From: Nelumbo lutea
Lineage: Eukaryota > Streptophyta > Magnoliopsida > Proteales > Nelumbonaceae
DNA: 64,000 nucleotides
Direction: 5' to 3'
Assembly: GCA_022828595.1 (NCBI GenBank)
Contig: JAKGHH010000002.1
Location: 107,133,254-107,197,253 of the forward strand
Shown in pieces: positions 11,597 to 30,900 of this stretch (its first letter is position 1; every line of letters starts with the position of its first letter). The position numbers and the translations under genes are program-made. A model generated the notes under the pieces. That model searched no databases. It was given only the letters and a program-made list of their open reading frames with translations, and had not been told where the DNA came from.

Positions 11597-12600
11597 CTAA
11601 TGCTGCTGTGGCGAGGTGGTGAGCCGTTGTTCCAGTAGATATTTGAGGCTGTAATGGTCCATCTTGACTATGAAGGATCTGCCCCACAGGTACGACCTCC
11701 AGTGTTGCACTGCCTTAACTAGGCCAATAAGTTCTCGTTCGTAGGCGGGCAACTTAATGTGGCAATCGGCCAGCTTGCAGCTGAAAAAGGCGATTGGGTG
11801 CCCTTGTTGTTGTAGTATCGCGCCTATGCCGGTACTGGAGGCGTCACACTCCACTGTGAACTCAAGATCAAAGTTTGGAAACTGTAGAACTAGTGTGGAG
11901 GAGAGGGCTTCTCTTAATTTTATAAAGGCTACCTCAGCTGTACCATCCCAGAGGAAGGCATTTTTCTTGAGCAGACTTATTAGTGGGGCTGCCAGCAGTC
12001 CGTAATTGTGAATGAACTTGCGATAGTATCCGATCAGCCCTAGGAAACCACGGAGGGCCTTGGCGGATTGCGGTCTGGGCCATTCTTTGATGGTCTGAAT
12101 CTTGGAGTCATCCACAATGACCCCTTGACTGCTAATTACATGTCCTAAGTAAAGGACCCTACATTCCTCAAAGGAGCATTTTGATCGTTTGAGGAAAAGC
12201 TGATGTTGCTGCAGAAGTTCAAGAACAATTCGCAGATGTTGCATGTGCTCTACCCAAGATTTGCTATAAATTAGGATGCCATCGAAAAATACCAAGACAA
12301 ATCTGTGGATATGGGAGTGAAACACCTCATTCATCAGGGCCTAGAATGTGGATGGCGCGTTGCTAAGACCGAAGGGCATGACCAAGAACTCGAAGTGGCC
12401 ATTGTATGTTATGAAGGTCATTTTCTCTACATCTTCTGGGGTCATTCGGACTTGGAAGTATCCTGATTGAAGGTCTAGCTTGGAGAAGTACTGTGCTCCA
12501 TGGAGTTCATCTAACAGCTCATCTACGACTGGGATGGGAAACTTATCTTTGACCGACCATCCGACTGTTAAGTTCTCTGTAATCCACACAGAATCTCCAA
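11597..12600 (-). pseudogene. Chromovirus reverse transcriptase and RNase H
   Basis: RT fingers and palm read [24 protein letters not shown] and [12 protein letters not shown], then a TAG (12343-12341) where relatives have Gln before ALMNEVF. The catalytic box is FFDGILIYS: Gly (GGC, 12280-12278) stands in place of the second Asp of the usual F/YxDD. RNase H follows with TVECDASSTGIGA and the LPAYERELIGLVKA segment. The nonsense codon and the lost metal-binding Asp both argue for an inactive polymerase. Confidence 0.5.
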
Positions 12601-13145
12601 GTCTCGTCTTGCTTGGGCACCACGAGAACTGGGGAGGAGAAGGGAGAGCGGTTGGGGAGGATGATCCCTTGCTGTAACATGTATGTGCACTGCCTTTTTA
12701 TTTCATCTTTATGTCAATGTGGGTAGCGGTAGGGCCTGACAACAACGGGATCTGATCCAGTTATCAGAGGGATTTGGTGGTCGCAAGCTCTGGGAGGGGG
12801 AAGCCCCTTGGGCTCCTTGAATACTGTAGAGAAGTCCGTAAGGAGCCTTTCCATATCTGTTGAGCGTGAGTCCCCACATTGGCGTGTATGTAACTACACT
12901 CTTGTTCTTATTCTGGTTCCCTGCCATGTGACTGGTTTGCCATCCAAGTGGAAGGTCATGGTCAGGGCGGCGAAGTCCCATAGAATTGGTCCAAGCGTGA
13001 TCAGCCATTTAACACCTAGGACAATGTCACATTCATCCAAAGATAGCATGAATAAATCTGCTTGGAAGGGCTCTATTCCAACCTAAATTCTGGTGTCTTT
13101 GCAAATTCTGGGGCTGTGAACTCTTTCACCGTTTGCCATGGCCAC

Positions 13146-14300
13146 CTATAATTGTGGTCTTCTTTCCATGGGCAGTTCTAACTTGCGGGCCGCCTGTTCA
13201 CTAATGAAGTTGTGGGTGCTACCCGAGTCTATTAGAATACGGACTGGCCGCCCTACTATCAATGCTCTCAGCTGCATGGTTTGGGAGGTCTTGACCCCCG
13301 TAATGGCATGGAGGGAGATTTCTGGTTCTGACGCTGTAGGTTCGTCCTCTTCCTCTTCGGGTTCTTCTACTAGAAGATAAAACAACTTCTTACACTTGTG
13401 GCTGGCGGAGTATAAGTCATTGCAATTGAAGCATTGCCCCCTTGTGCACCGTTCCGCCATCTCGGCTCGGGTCAGCCGCCTAATGGGGGGTGCAGATCTG
13501 CTGCTTCCTATGCTTGACACTGATCTGGAGGGGGTTGCTCGCAGGCAGCCTTGGTTCTCTGTTCGCGATCGAAAAGGGAGTCACTCCTGCTATCTTCAAA
13601 GGCGTCCATGTTGTTGTCAGACATCCTATACTGAAGCCCCCGTGGGAGATCTGCATCTTCCTTTCAAAGGCACGTGCGAGGTTCATAGATGTGACTAGAT
13701 TAGGGGGGTGCTACATCTCGACGTCCACCCTTAGGGGTTCCACCAGCCCTGTTGTGAACATATCGACTTGCTAGTCTGGGTGTACCGAGGCTACTCTGGC
13801 GAGAATAGTTTGGAACTGGCACTGATAATCCGCCACAGTCCCGGTTTGCTTGAGGTTGATCAGTTTGCCTAGCGGGTTGCTTGTCAGCAGGGGTCCAAAC
13901 CGGAGGAGGCAATAGGATTTGAATTGTTCCCAACTAAGCCCATAGAACCAGAGATGTGCCTCTTCTGTGAGGTGGAAAGCGGCCAGACTGACCTTGTCTC
14001 TGTCATCAGTGCACTGGTTGTGGAAGAACTATTCGCAGTGGTGCAACCATCTCAGTGGGTCTCCAGTGCCGTTGTAGGACGGAAATTCTAGCCGACTGTA
14101 TTTGGGGATAACAGTGGCAGTCGGGGTGGCCGTCTGATGTTTGCTAGGCATTTCTGCCCAGTCCAGTGTGTAGCTGTTGTTGGTGGTGGTTCCTTTTGAG
14201 TTTCTTTCCCTATTGGCTAAGAATGTCTCCAACAAGCTTCGAAGCTCCCGGACATCAACCTTGACCTCACGTACCTCCATGCTGGTCTCTACAAGTTTGT
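13146..14300 (-). pseudogene. Chromovirus gag and aspartic protease
   Basis: Gag pieces read from about 14280 (DWAEMPSK, then the capsid-like LEFPSYNGTGDPLRWLHHCE), through HLTEEAHLWFYGL, to a zinc knuckle with CFNCNDLYSASHKC near 13420. Behind it the protease motif LIDSGSTHNF has its catalytic Asp. Stops interrupt the frame (one just after LHHCE at about 14027, another near 13772), so a full polyprotein cannot be made as read. Confidence 0.5.
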
Positions 14301-14353
14301 GCTCCAGTTCGTGGACCTTGGAAGATAGAGGCTATTGTTTCCCCATAAAGGTA

Positions 14354-14366
14354 GTCTCTAATACCA
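14354..14366 (-). other. Primer-binding site of the chromovirus
   Basis: TGGTATTAGAGAC on the minus strand lies three bases after the 5' LTR. It resembles TGGTATCAGAGC, complementary to the 3' end of initiator tRNA-Met, with small changes. Confidence 0.5.
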
Positions 14367-14369
14367 GAA

Positions 14370-15043
14370 TGTTATGGACCTGCGTGTAGGATCTCGTCAC
14401 GGGTCGGTCCACCGGGAGAGACTCTTATCTTCCCTTGCCCTTGCCCTTGCGTACAGACCCTATTGTGGCAATCGCGTGGGTGATTTGTCCAAGAGATCAC
14501 CCGAACTCTCCTAACACCTTTCTTGGTTGAAAATTGAATGCCTTTATTTCAATTCGTGTTTCCTTAAATAGGAGATTACAGAAGGAAATTCCTAATTAAA
14601 CTCAAACTCCAACTTGAACTCAAACTCCTAATTACCTACTCCTAATGGTAACACAACTCTTACTTAAGATAAGATAAGATAAGATAAGATAGGGATAAGG
14701 AATAGAGTAGTTGGCGGCGAGTTTGGCGAGCAGAGCTGACATGGTAAGATAAGTGCGAGCCCACCCTGATGAGTTGTTGTATGGGCCCCGCCCTACTGCT
14801 GTTGCCAGCGGCGCGTGCGTCTCACAGTGCTGCTGCCGTGCGGTGCGTGCTGCTGCCGTGCGGTGCGTGCTGCTGCCGTGCGGCACGTGTTGCGCGCTGT
14901 CGGGTGGTGTGTGTTGCGCGCTGCTGGGCAGTGTGTGCTGCTGGGCGGTACTGCCGGGCAGTGCGTGCTGCTGTGCGGCCTGCTGTGCGTGCCGCTGCCT
15001 ATGACTGCGCCGCAGTGTGCTGCCAAGCGGTGTGTCCATAACA
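14370..15043 (-). repeat. 5' LTR of the chromovirus
   Basis: It is 674 bp with the same ends. It contains an (AAGAT)n run at about 14665-14690 and extra TGCTGCCGTGCGGTGCG units compared with the other LTR. Confidence 0.5.
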
Positions 15044-15334
15044 ACTTACCAAATGGTTGGATTACTGATATATATATATATATAATTGCTAAGTGCCTCT
15101 CAAAGCCTCCTAAATGGATAAATTGCTAAGTGCCTAACTGCCTAAGTGTATGACAGTATGACAATATGAAATTGTACGAGAATTGAGATGAGAGACCCAA
15201 AGAGTATGAGAATTGCTGAATTGGTGTGATGAAAATGGTGGATTGGTGTAGAGGATATGGTTATTTATATGAATTGAAAATAATTCAATTGCCCAAAATA
15301 CCCTAAAAATTAGCTATTTTTTAGTTGTTGGGGG

Positions 15335-15814
15335 TGGGGGTGGCAAATGGGTGGGTTGGGTTAGGTTGGGTAAGGGTAGAATATCTACCCACCCATATGG
15401 ACCCACCAACTCACCATGACCCATCATCAATCATTGTTAAAGGGTCATAACCCACCCTAACCCACTCATATTGACCCATTGACCCTTAACCACCCTCACC
15501 TATAAATACAAAAATGGGTTAGGACAGCTTGTATACCCGAAATAACAATTTTCAGAGAATAATCTCTCTAAAGACTACCACATTACAAAAACGAATCACG
15601 TCAACCCGTATACCCAAAAAATGCAAAAAAAATGTAGATAAATACAGAAAATAGTACAAAAATTGCAAAAAAATAGATAAATGCAAAAAATACCAAAAAT
15701 TTATGAAAAATGCAAAGAAAAAACTAGAAATTACAGACAATTCAGAACTTTTGTAGAAAAATTCAGAAAATATGCAAAAATACCAGAAATTTGCAAAAAT
15801 TCAGAAAAATACAA
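15335..15814. mobile_element. hAT-like element, truncated at the duplication breakpoint (copy 1)
   Basis: It starts TGGGGGTGGCAAATGGG after GTTGGGGG (15327-15334) and matches 29751-30232, then stops at 15814 where copy 2 continues. The truncation defines the right edge of the duplicated unit. Confidence 0.5.
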
Positions 15815-16655
15815 GGGATGATGACTCTGAAATCAGCAAGAAATATATTATTTCTTCTTTACCTTATTTCATGGCATGTCAACTTTGCTTCAAAATATGT
15901 CACAAGATTATTGTTTTGATAAGAGATTTTTGGTGGGGGTAGAATGATGGCAAAAATCTATCGAGCAATATAAGGGAGCCCTATAAAATTTTTCATTTAT
16001 GCCCACACCACACAAGCTCTTGATGACATTTCATCCAAAATTCTATATGAAACACCCAAAGTAGCCCTACATAAACAATCATGATCCATCATGACCACAA
16101 GAATTTGGCAAAATTTTGGTAATTTTTAGTTTATTTTATTTAATGCCATTTAATATCTAATTGCAATTCAAATTCAAATGTTGACCAATCAAACTTGGAT
16201 ATAAATAAATCCAATTCCATTCAATTTGATTTATTTGCAGTGCTACCATATCATGAGAGATGAGGCACCTATCAAAACACAAGACATCACTGTTGTTGTT
16301 GTCACCATCATCATCATCATTATTTGTATTATCATCACCATCGTCATCAAGGAAAGGACATGTCCCATGCACATGTTCCACATAAATAAAAGTAAAGGAT
16401 AAAGAGGTAAAAAGATATTTATATTTTGATTTTCTTTGGGATAAGTAGACTGTATTCCACTTCAGACTTCAAAATTCTGAATTCCACTGCACACTTGCAA
16501 CAATTCAAATGTCAATCACATTCACCTTAAACACCAATACCCGCCATGTATTGGCATCAATTCTAAGTTGGTACCTACCCTGATTATACAGTGGAGCTAA
16601 GAATTCTGGATGGACTGAACAATAAACCCCCCCCCTTTTTTTTTGGGGGGGGGGG
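15815..16655. other. Non-coding stretch at the start of copy 2
   Basis: It is AT-rich without a supported gene. A (CAT)n-type microsatellite lies near 16290-16345. The words AACACCAATACCCGCC and TGGCATCAAT near 16530 resemble ones at 3640 upstream of the beta-glucosidase gene. Confidence 0.5.
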
Positions 16656-16659
16656 TGTT

Positions 16660-17375
16660 GAAGACTTAAGTATACCCCAAGTTTTCATAAACTGACTTAA
16701 ATGTATCATGAGTTTTTCAAAAAGACTCAAAAATACCTAGTGGACTAATCCCATTGGACTTAAATATACCCTCCATCAATGAAAAGGCACATCTGAAGTC
16801 ATTTAAAAATTTAAAAATCTTATTTTGCCCTTATGGGAAGAAGAAGAAGAAGAAGAAGAAGAAGAAGAAGAAGAAGAAGAAGAAAGAAAGAAAGACAAGA
16901 AAGAAAGAAAGAATGTAGGAGGATATAAGAGGAAAAAAAAAAGATGGCCAAGGGATTGATTTTATTAATAGAGAAAGATGACAAAGAGAGAAGGAGAGAG
17001 AGAATACTGAAGAATAAAAATCGCTATTGGATTGGTTCAATAGTTGTGTTCAGCAATTAGACCTGTTCACAAGCTGGGCGGGGCCAGGTTCGGACTGGGA
17101 TTTTCCTCTTTATAAATACAAAATGACTAGGCCCAAGCCTAATCCTACCCCTACATAAGCCTCGAATCCCAAGCTCGGGCTTCACTATCCATACCTTTTT
17201 CACTATTAATTTTAGGGTATATTTTGAGAATTTTAGGGTATATTTTGAGAATTTTAAAGCAAATGAGGAATGAAAGAGTCACAAGGTATGTTTAACTCTT
17301 TTTGAAAAACTAAGGGTATTTTTAAGTCAATTTATGAAAAAGTTAAGGTATATTTAACTCTTTTACCCTTTTTTC
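16660..17375. mobile_element. MITE with about 90-bp inverted ends and a GAA microsatellite
   Basis: The left arm reads AAGTATACCCCAAGTTTTC; the right arm, reversed, repeats it loosely (near 17280-17370). Inside are a (GAA)n run at 16838-16885 and a GGGCGGGGCC-type stretch near 17080. Related sequence lies at 61012-61150. The Phe-rich 69-codon ORF over the GAA run is not a gene. Confidence 0.5.
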
Positions 17376-18286
17376 ACAATACTTTATTTGAATGACTTAT
17401 TGATTGGATCCAAAATTTTAAATATTTAAACAATTATGTTTTTTATGTATTTAAATCTATACTATAGTGGTAATTTGTATGACTGCTGGTGCTTTTCAAA
17501 TATAATGAAACGTAGCTAATTTTCTTGGCGGTTTTATGATTGCCAACAATTTCAGGCATGATTGATTTGAGTGCCAAAATCACATAGATACCTATGGTGG
17601 TTTTCTTTGCCTTTAATGGAAGTTATTGAGGATGTTTGGAACCATAAGCGTTTATTTAATAAACGCTGTCATATGGGCGTCACTTTAGCAGTTCCCCTCT
17701 TATGTTCTTCTGTATGTATCGAGAATAGCAAAAGGTGACTTCGGTTTTTATACATGCTTACCATTTGGATAAGTTATTTTCTAAACCTTCCTCCAATGGT
17801 TGGACGTTTTTTCACTGTTATGTTGATGTGATGTCTAATTATCATAAACGATTGTAATTATTATCTTTTTCGATTTTAACAGCAAATAAAATACAAACAT
17901 TGAATAAAAAAATATATATAAACAGTTCCAAACACATGCATCATCTTTACTGGCAGTGGCTTAATCAGAAAGTATAACCACCAACTATGTACTGCCGGAA
18001 AAAGTTCAGTTTTCTTGTAGTAAACGAAGAAAAAAGGACTCCTGCCTCTTGCTTCCACAGAACTCAAGTTGACCTAGAAAGTATGTGCAAGGATGCATGC
18101 ACTTGTTATTTATTTTCCCCATCTAATAATGATGAAGAGGAGGTGCAATCTAGGCTCACAACTTCAAACATAAACAGCTAATTAAAGTTAAATAAGAGAA
18201 GATCCCATGCTTATTTACTTAGTACAAAAACCAGTTTTATATTTGGCAAGATGATGCATGGGATGGACTGAGAACATGTCTTTGCC
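17376..18286. other. 3' flank of the intact beta-glucosidase gene
   Basis: No gene is supported. Downstream of the stop codon on the minus strand an AATAAG-type signal near 18210 may serve polyadenylation; no perfect AATAAA is close by. Confidence 0.5.
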
Positions 18287-26137
<7,851 letters not shown>

Positions 26138-26176
26138 AACAGCCGGTTTGGGTTATGGAGAGGGTCATCTCAGCAT

Positions 26177-26186
26177 CCTTTAAATA
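26177..26186 (-). promoter_or_regulatory. Candidate TATA box of the intact beta-glucosidase gene
   Basis: TATTTAAAGG on the minus strand lies 40-49 bases before the ATG at 26137. The same sequence is kept in copy 1 at 3444-3453. The implied 5' leader would be very short, so the true TATA box could lie elsewhere. Confidence 0.5.
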
Positions 26187-27189
26187 GAGAAGCATGAGCA
26201 TAGGTACATATTTGTGGTAAATAGATAAAAAAAGGGAACATTTCCCTCAAGCTTTGTGGTACATAGTACCCATTGACTTTTCGGAGAACTATGGATACAT
26301 CCGATGCAGATTTTTTGATTTCCACTGCACAGCTATAAATATTCAAAATATCAAAAGACATACTTTATACATCTATACCCGGCCCATAAATTGGCATCAA
26401 TACCGAGCTGGCACCTACCCGAAATGTACTTTGAACCTACAAATGCTGACACTGGGGTTATTTGTCATTCTCCCAAATTATTGAAACATTCCCCTAAAGT
26501 TTTTGGTTGTTGCTAAAACCATACCTAAAGTTTGATGGTTGCAATCACCTCCCTTGAACTTTCTAATACAGTTGCAAATAGACCCCCTCTGGTGGAATCT
26601 TATAAAAAGACATGATAATGTCTAAACTACCCATACAGTTACTACTGAGAGAATTTAAAGTTGCATCTTTACATTTGAGTGATTGATATAAAGGGCAATT
26701 TTGAAAAATAAATCAATTGTAGAAAATAGATTGAAAGGGTTTGGGGTAGTGATTCATATGAAGAAAATTTTGAAAAATAAACATTATTGGTATTTTAGAC
26801 ATATTCATGCCTCTATTTTAGAAGATTCTATCAAAGGGGGCCTACTTGCAATTATCAGAAAGTTGAGGGAAAGTTATTGCAATTATCAGACTTCAAGGGA
26901 GGCTTCAGCAATGCCAAAAACTTCATAGGAGATTTCAACAATTTATCCTAAATAATAATTATTACTTGTAAAGTATTTGTCTACAATTGGTAACAACATA
27001 ACAAGTAATAAAGTAAAAACTGTATGGAACTATGGATGCTTTTTTTGGATCGGCTATGTTACTAAAAAAGACAACAAATAACTAGCTTTATGAGAATGAT
27101 CTCCTCTCCCCTCCCCCAATGGTCCATGATACAAATATAATACAGGCCCTAGGGATAATCCCTTGACAAGATACTTATAGCCCATGTTA

Positions 27190-27965
27190 AGGCCTTGTTT
27201 AATGTGTCTTTTCATGTGGTCTTTCGGTTGTTTATAAGTTGAGGGTAGATTGATTTTCGGTCTATTCCTGTATGGTTCGTGGAAGATCTGGCCGCCAAAA
27301 GCAGAAACACCAAAAAGACACAATAAGCCCATTTTGGGCTGATTTTGGGAAACTCCAAATGAAGTTTTTCGTATCTTTTACATTTTATTCTCATACAAAA
27401 AGATACGGAAAGATGCATGGAAATACATGTATCTACCAAAGTAGCTTTGCGTTTGCTTAAATCTTCATGCAAAAATTCAATGCATCTTTCGACTATCAAA
27501 GCTACCAAAAGAAATTCCCAAAAAAATCTTGCCAAACTACCCTAACGAATCCACAACTTAATTTCCTTATCTCTAATATGGGAATGGATAATGTCCATTT
27601 AGCTTCTTGCATTCTCTAATTGTCCGTCTGCATCTCCACAAAGGGTCCATCTTCACCATTAAGCATTCAATGGTCATCACCTTCAATCCATCACGTGGAT
27701 ACTTTAAATCTTGGATGCAACCAAATAGGGTTGTGAATGCTACCCCCATTGTCAATCTGAAAATCAGATGGTGTTTGGCAAGTCTTTTTGCACGGTCCCT
27801 TTGGACTTCAGCAAGCTCAAAAGACCAAAAAACTAATTAGTCTTTTCCATTTGGTAACCAAAATCCAGAAAGTTAAAAAAATGCATGGAAGGCTGAAAAT
27901 ACTGAATTTAAGGAAGCTTCAAATGAATATCTCTTGTCTTTCTAAAAAGACTTACTAAATGACAC
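27190..27965. mobile_element. MITE-like sequences upstream of the intact gene
   Basis: This is the fuller version of 4447-5160. It begins near TGTGTCTTTTCATGTGGTC and ends near AAAAGACTTACTAAATGACAC, which gives imperfect inverted ends. A second related end (TTTGGCAAGTCTTTTTG) lies inside, so it may be two nested elements. Confidence 0.5.
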
Positions 27966-28415
27966 TTATATTAGGGTAAAAGATACTTTTCACTTAAATA
28001 CCGATATGGATAATGATTTGGTAATCCATTAAAATCCAGATACGAGAGGTTGTTACGTGTGAGTGAAATTTAGAAAAAAAAAAAAAAAAAACTTTTAACA
28101 TACCAAACCAAATACATTAAACAATGTGAGCTGTAATTTGTACCATATGACTATAGCGTATTCAATGTTGAAGAGTTCAACCGATTAACACTCGCCTTGT
28201 GTCCCCACAGGAACATAAATCATTTTCGTAGTGTCCCCACACGACTATAAATCATTTTCGATAGTGTCATCACACGACCACAAATCACTTTCGTTGGGAT
28301 AGTACAAAATACTTTTTCAACAACTATTTAATAATTCTCAAAATGATGTAACCAATAGCGGGGCTCGAAATTACATTGACATCGATAATAATTCATTTAG
28401 CACATCTAAGATTGG

Positions 28416-28515
28416 TGATGAGCGCGAATTTAGCCGTCCAATGATATTGTGATACATGGTACTCTGAACAAATAGGTGATATCCAGAATCATTTTGGCAA
28501 CAATTTGTCTTAGCC
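28416..28515 (+). mobile_element. Remnant of the 5609-8607 element in copy 2
   Basis: Directly after ATTGG (28411-28415) come the first 100 bases of the LTR (TGATGAGCGCGAATTT...), then unrelated sequence. The insertion therefore predates the duplication and most of the element was lost here. Confidence 0.5.
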
Positions 28516-29029
28516 TCTAAATGTGTCTTAAAAGCCCAATAGACCAAATTGTTTACCAAACAGTCTTTGTCCTTAAAGATAAGACCTCAAAAATTCGCTA
28601 TGTCTTTTGACCATCTAAACTGTTAGAAGATCTTTTTAAAAAGACTTACTAAACGGCACCTATATCAGGGTAAAAGACTTCCCTTTATTTTTCACTTAAA
28701 TATATGATTTCTATTTTGAGTGGTGTGATTAGAGATAAATTCCTCCCCTCTTTTTGGGAATCCATTAAAATCCAGATACGAGAGGTGTTATGTGTGAGTG
28801 AATTTTTTTTTTTTTTTTGTTTTTAAAAAAAATAACTTTTAACATACAAACAAAATACATTGAACAATGTGAACTGTTATTTGTACCATATGGCACTCGC
28901 CTTGTGACCATAAATCATTTTCGTTGGCATAGAACAAAATACTTTTTCAACTGAACCAATAGTGGGGAACCAATAGTGGGGCTCGAAATTGACATTGATA
29001 ATAACTCATTGAGCAGCATCGAAGATTGG
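28516..29029. repeat. Diverged internal duplication in copy 2
   Basis: 28768-29025 repeats the flank at about 28020-28410 (shared words ATCCAGATACGAGAGG, GTACCATATG, GGGGCTCGAAATT) with many changes. The stretch 28516-28767 resembles the AAAAGACTTACTAAA MITE family. Copy 1 lacks this second flank copy. Confidence 0.5.
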
Positions 29030-29742
29030 GATTATCATTGAAGTATAGTGGTGGTGGTGGATGGGGGGAGCTGTAGGCCACGTCGAGCCTTGGGCCGTGG
29101 GTTTGGGATGGGCGGGCTGTAGGCTATCTCCTTGACGTTAATTATCTGCTTCATTAGGTGTAGTAGTGTCATGTCCTTTATCTTGTAATTTATCCTCAGC
29201 ATTCAACAAATCTTTAAAATAGGTGTCTTTTTCTTGTTTCTCATGGAAGAGAAAATGCTTGGCCAAGTGGCCAGTACCACCATTGCTACTAAAACTAAAT
29301 TTAATTCTACATTTTTTATCAAATGACTCTTTTTCCCTTCTCTTCAACATCCTCTATTTTAAATATTTTCCAAATCGGACTAGTGAACTTACCATTAGAG
29401 AATTGGTTTTGGGAGGAGTCAGCCATTATTTTTAATTCTAAAAAAATAAGAATTAATTTCATTGCACTTACCAAATGGTTGGATTATCGATATATATAGA
29501 ATTGCTAAGTGCCTCTCAAAGCCTCCTAAATGGATAAATTGCTAAGTGCCTAACTAACTAATTGTATGATAGTATGACAATACGAAATTGTATAAGAATT
29601 GAGATGAAAGACCCAGAAAGTATGAAAACTGCTCAATTAGTGTGATGAAAATGGTGGATTGGTGTAGAGGATATGATTATTTATATGAATTGAAAATAAT
29701 TCAATTGCCCAAAATTCCCTAAAAATCAGCTATTTTTTAGTT
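29030..29742 (-). pseudogene. hAT transposase relic with BED zinc finger, copy 2
   Basis: This is the counterpart of 8630-9430 plus 15049-15326, uninterrupted by the chromovirus. The finger region near 29320-29230 reads GGTGHLAKHFLFH, but the first Cys pair is degraded (CQKC became KKCR-type). About 260 bases of AT-rich sequence present in copy 1 (8820-9080) are missing. Confidence 0.5.
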
Positions 29743-29999
29743 GTTGGGGGTGGGGGTGGCAAATGGGTGGGTTGGGTTAGGTTGGGTAAGGGTAGAATAT
29801 CAACCCACCCATATTGACCCACCAACTCACCATGACCCATCATCAATCCTTATTAAACGATCATAACCCATCCTAACCCACCCATATTGACCCATTGACC
29901 CTTAACCACCCTCACCTATAAATACAAAAATGGGTTGGGACAGCCTGTATACCCGAAATAACAATTTTGAGAGAATAATCTCTCAAAAGGCTGTCATGT

Positions 30000-30540
30000 T
30001 ACAAAAATGAATCAAGTCAACCCGTATACCCAAAAAATGCAAAAAAAATGTAGATAAATACAGAAAATAGTACAAAAATTACAAAAAAAAAAGATAAATG
30101 CAAAAAATACCAAAAATTTATGAAAAATGCAAGGAAAAAACTAGAAATTGCAGACAATTCAGAACTTTTTTAGAAAAAATCAGAATATATGCAAAAAAAT
30201 ACCAGAAATTTGCAAAAATTCAGAAAAATACAAAAAATAGCAGAAATTACAAAAAAATGCAAAATAAACTAAAAAATGCAGAAACGTTTGTAGAAAAAGA
30301 AATCAGAAAATATGCAAAAATACCAAGAAATTGTAGAAAGTGCATAAAAAACACCAAAAAATGCAAAATTATGCAGAAAAGCACAAAAAATTGTATAAAA
30401 TTCAGAAAAATACCAAAATTTTCAAAAAGTGTAGAAAAATACTAGAAAATTGCAAAAAAATGCAGAAAAATACCAAAATTTACAGAAAATGTAGAAAATA
30501 GTAGAAAACTGTAGAAAATGTAAAAAATGCATAACTTATA
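30000..30540. repeat. A-rich degenerate tandem repeat
   Basis: Short words such as CAGAAAATA, TGCAAAAA and ACCAAAAATT recur without a fixed period. A 115-codon ORF here is a lysine/asparagine-rich composition artefact. Confidence 0.5.
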
Positions 30541-30900
30541 CAAAAGTGCTTTCGCAAAAGTACTTCTGTAAAAGAAATTTCATAAAAGTGCTTTTATGCT
30601 TTCATAAAAGTACTTTTACAAAAGTGCTTTTATGATTTCAGAAGTGTTTTCATAAAAGTACTTTCCTATAAAAGTACTTTTGGAAAAGTGCTTTCATAAA
30701 ATTATTTTTAGAAAAGTGCTTTTATGCTTTCATAACAGTGCATTTGTGTAAAATTACTTTTGTAAAAGTGCTTTTATGCTTTCATAAAAGTGTTTTCGTA
30801 AAACTACTTTCATAAAGTGCTTTCATGTTTTTGTAAAAGTACTTTTATAAAGTGCTTTCGTGTAAAAGTTCTTTTCATAAAATTACTTTATAAGATAGTT
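30540..30900. repeat. Near-palindromic TTTTATGCTTTCATAAAAG repeat
   Basis: Units of about 20-45 bases alternate AAAAGTGCTTTTATG and CATAAAAGTACTTTTG, each almost self-complementary. The array could fold into several short hairpins. Confidence 0.5.

Larger units (their letters stand above)
9431..15043 (-). mobile_element. Ty3/Gypsy chromovirus, 5.6 kb, minus orientation
   Basis: The element runs from TGTTATGG to CCATAACA and is bordered by a perfect 5-bp duplication ACTTA (9426-9430, 15044-15048). Copy 2 has one ACTTA at the matching place (29466-29470), the empty site. The LTRs are 9431-10040 and 14370-15043. On the minus strand the order is LTR, primer-binding site, gag, protease, RT, RNase H, integrase, chromodomain, purine tract, LTR: the Ty3 order, with the chromodomain marking a chromovirus. 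Several stops and an altered RT active site make it inactive. Confidence 0.5.
1..15814. repeat. Tandem segmental duplication, copy 1 (left end outside window)
   Basis: From the CT-rich block at the left edge to 15814 this sequence matches copy 2 (about 23613-30232), apart from insertions and small indels. It covers beta-glucosidase exons 1-3, about 2.2 kb upstream, the BED-finger relic and the left part of a hAT-like element. Extra DNA in copy 1 includes 301-1113, the 5609-8607 LTR element and the 9431-15043 chromovirus. An 85-base stretch near 4470 of copy 1 is missing relative to copy 2. Matching stops at 15814, within an A-rich tract. Confidence 0.5.
26138..28410. other. Upstream region of the intact beta-glucosidase gene
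   Basis: It is non-coding and duplicated at 3405-5603. It holds the candidate TATA box and the 27190-27965 MITE block. A poly-A tract near 28076 is longer than in copy 1. No gene is supported. Confidence 0.5.

Noticed and set aside
16831..17040. Phe-rich 69-codon minus-strand ORF
   Set aside because: It is a translated GAA microsatellite inside a MITE.
30098..30445. 115-codon Lys/Asn-rich ORF
   Set aside because: It is an A-rich degenerate repeat; the composition explains the open frame.
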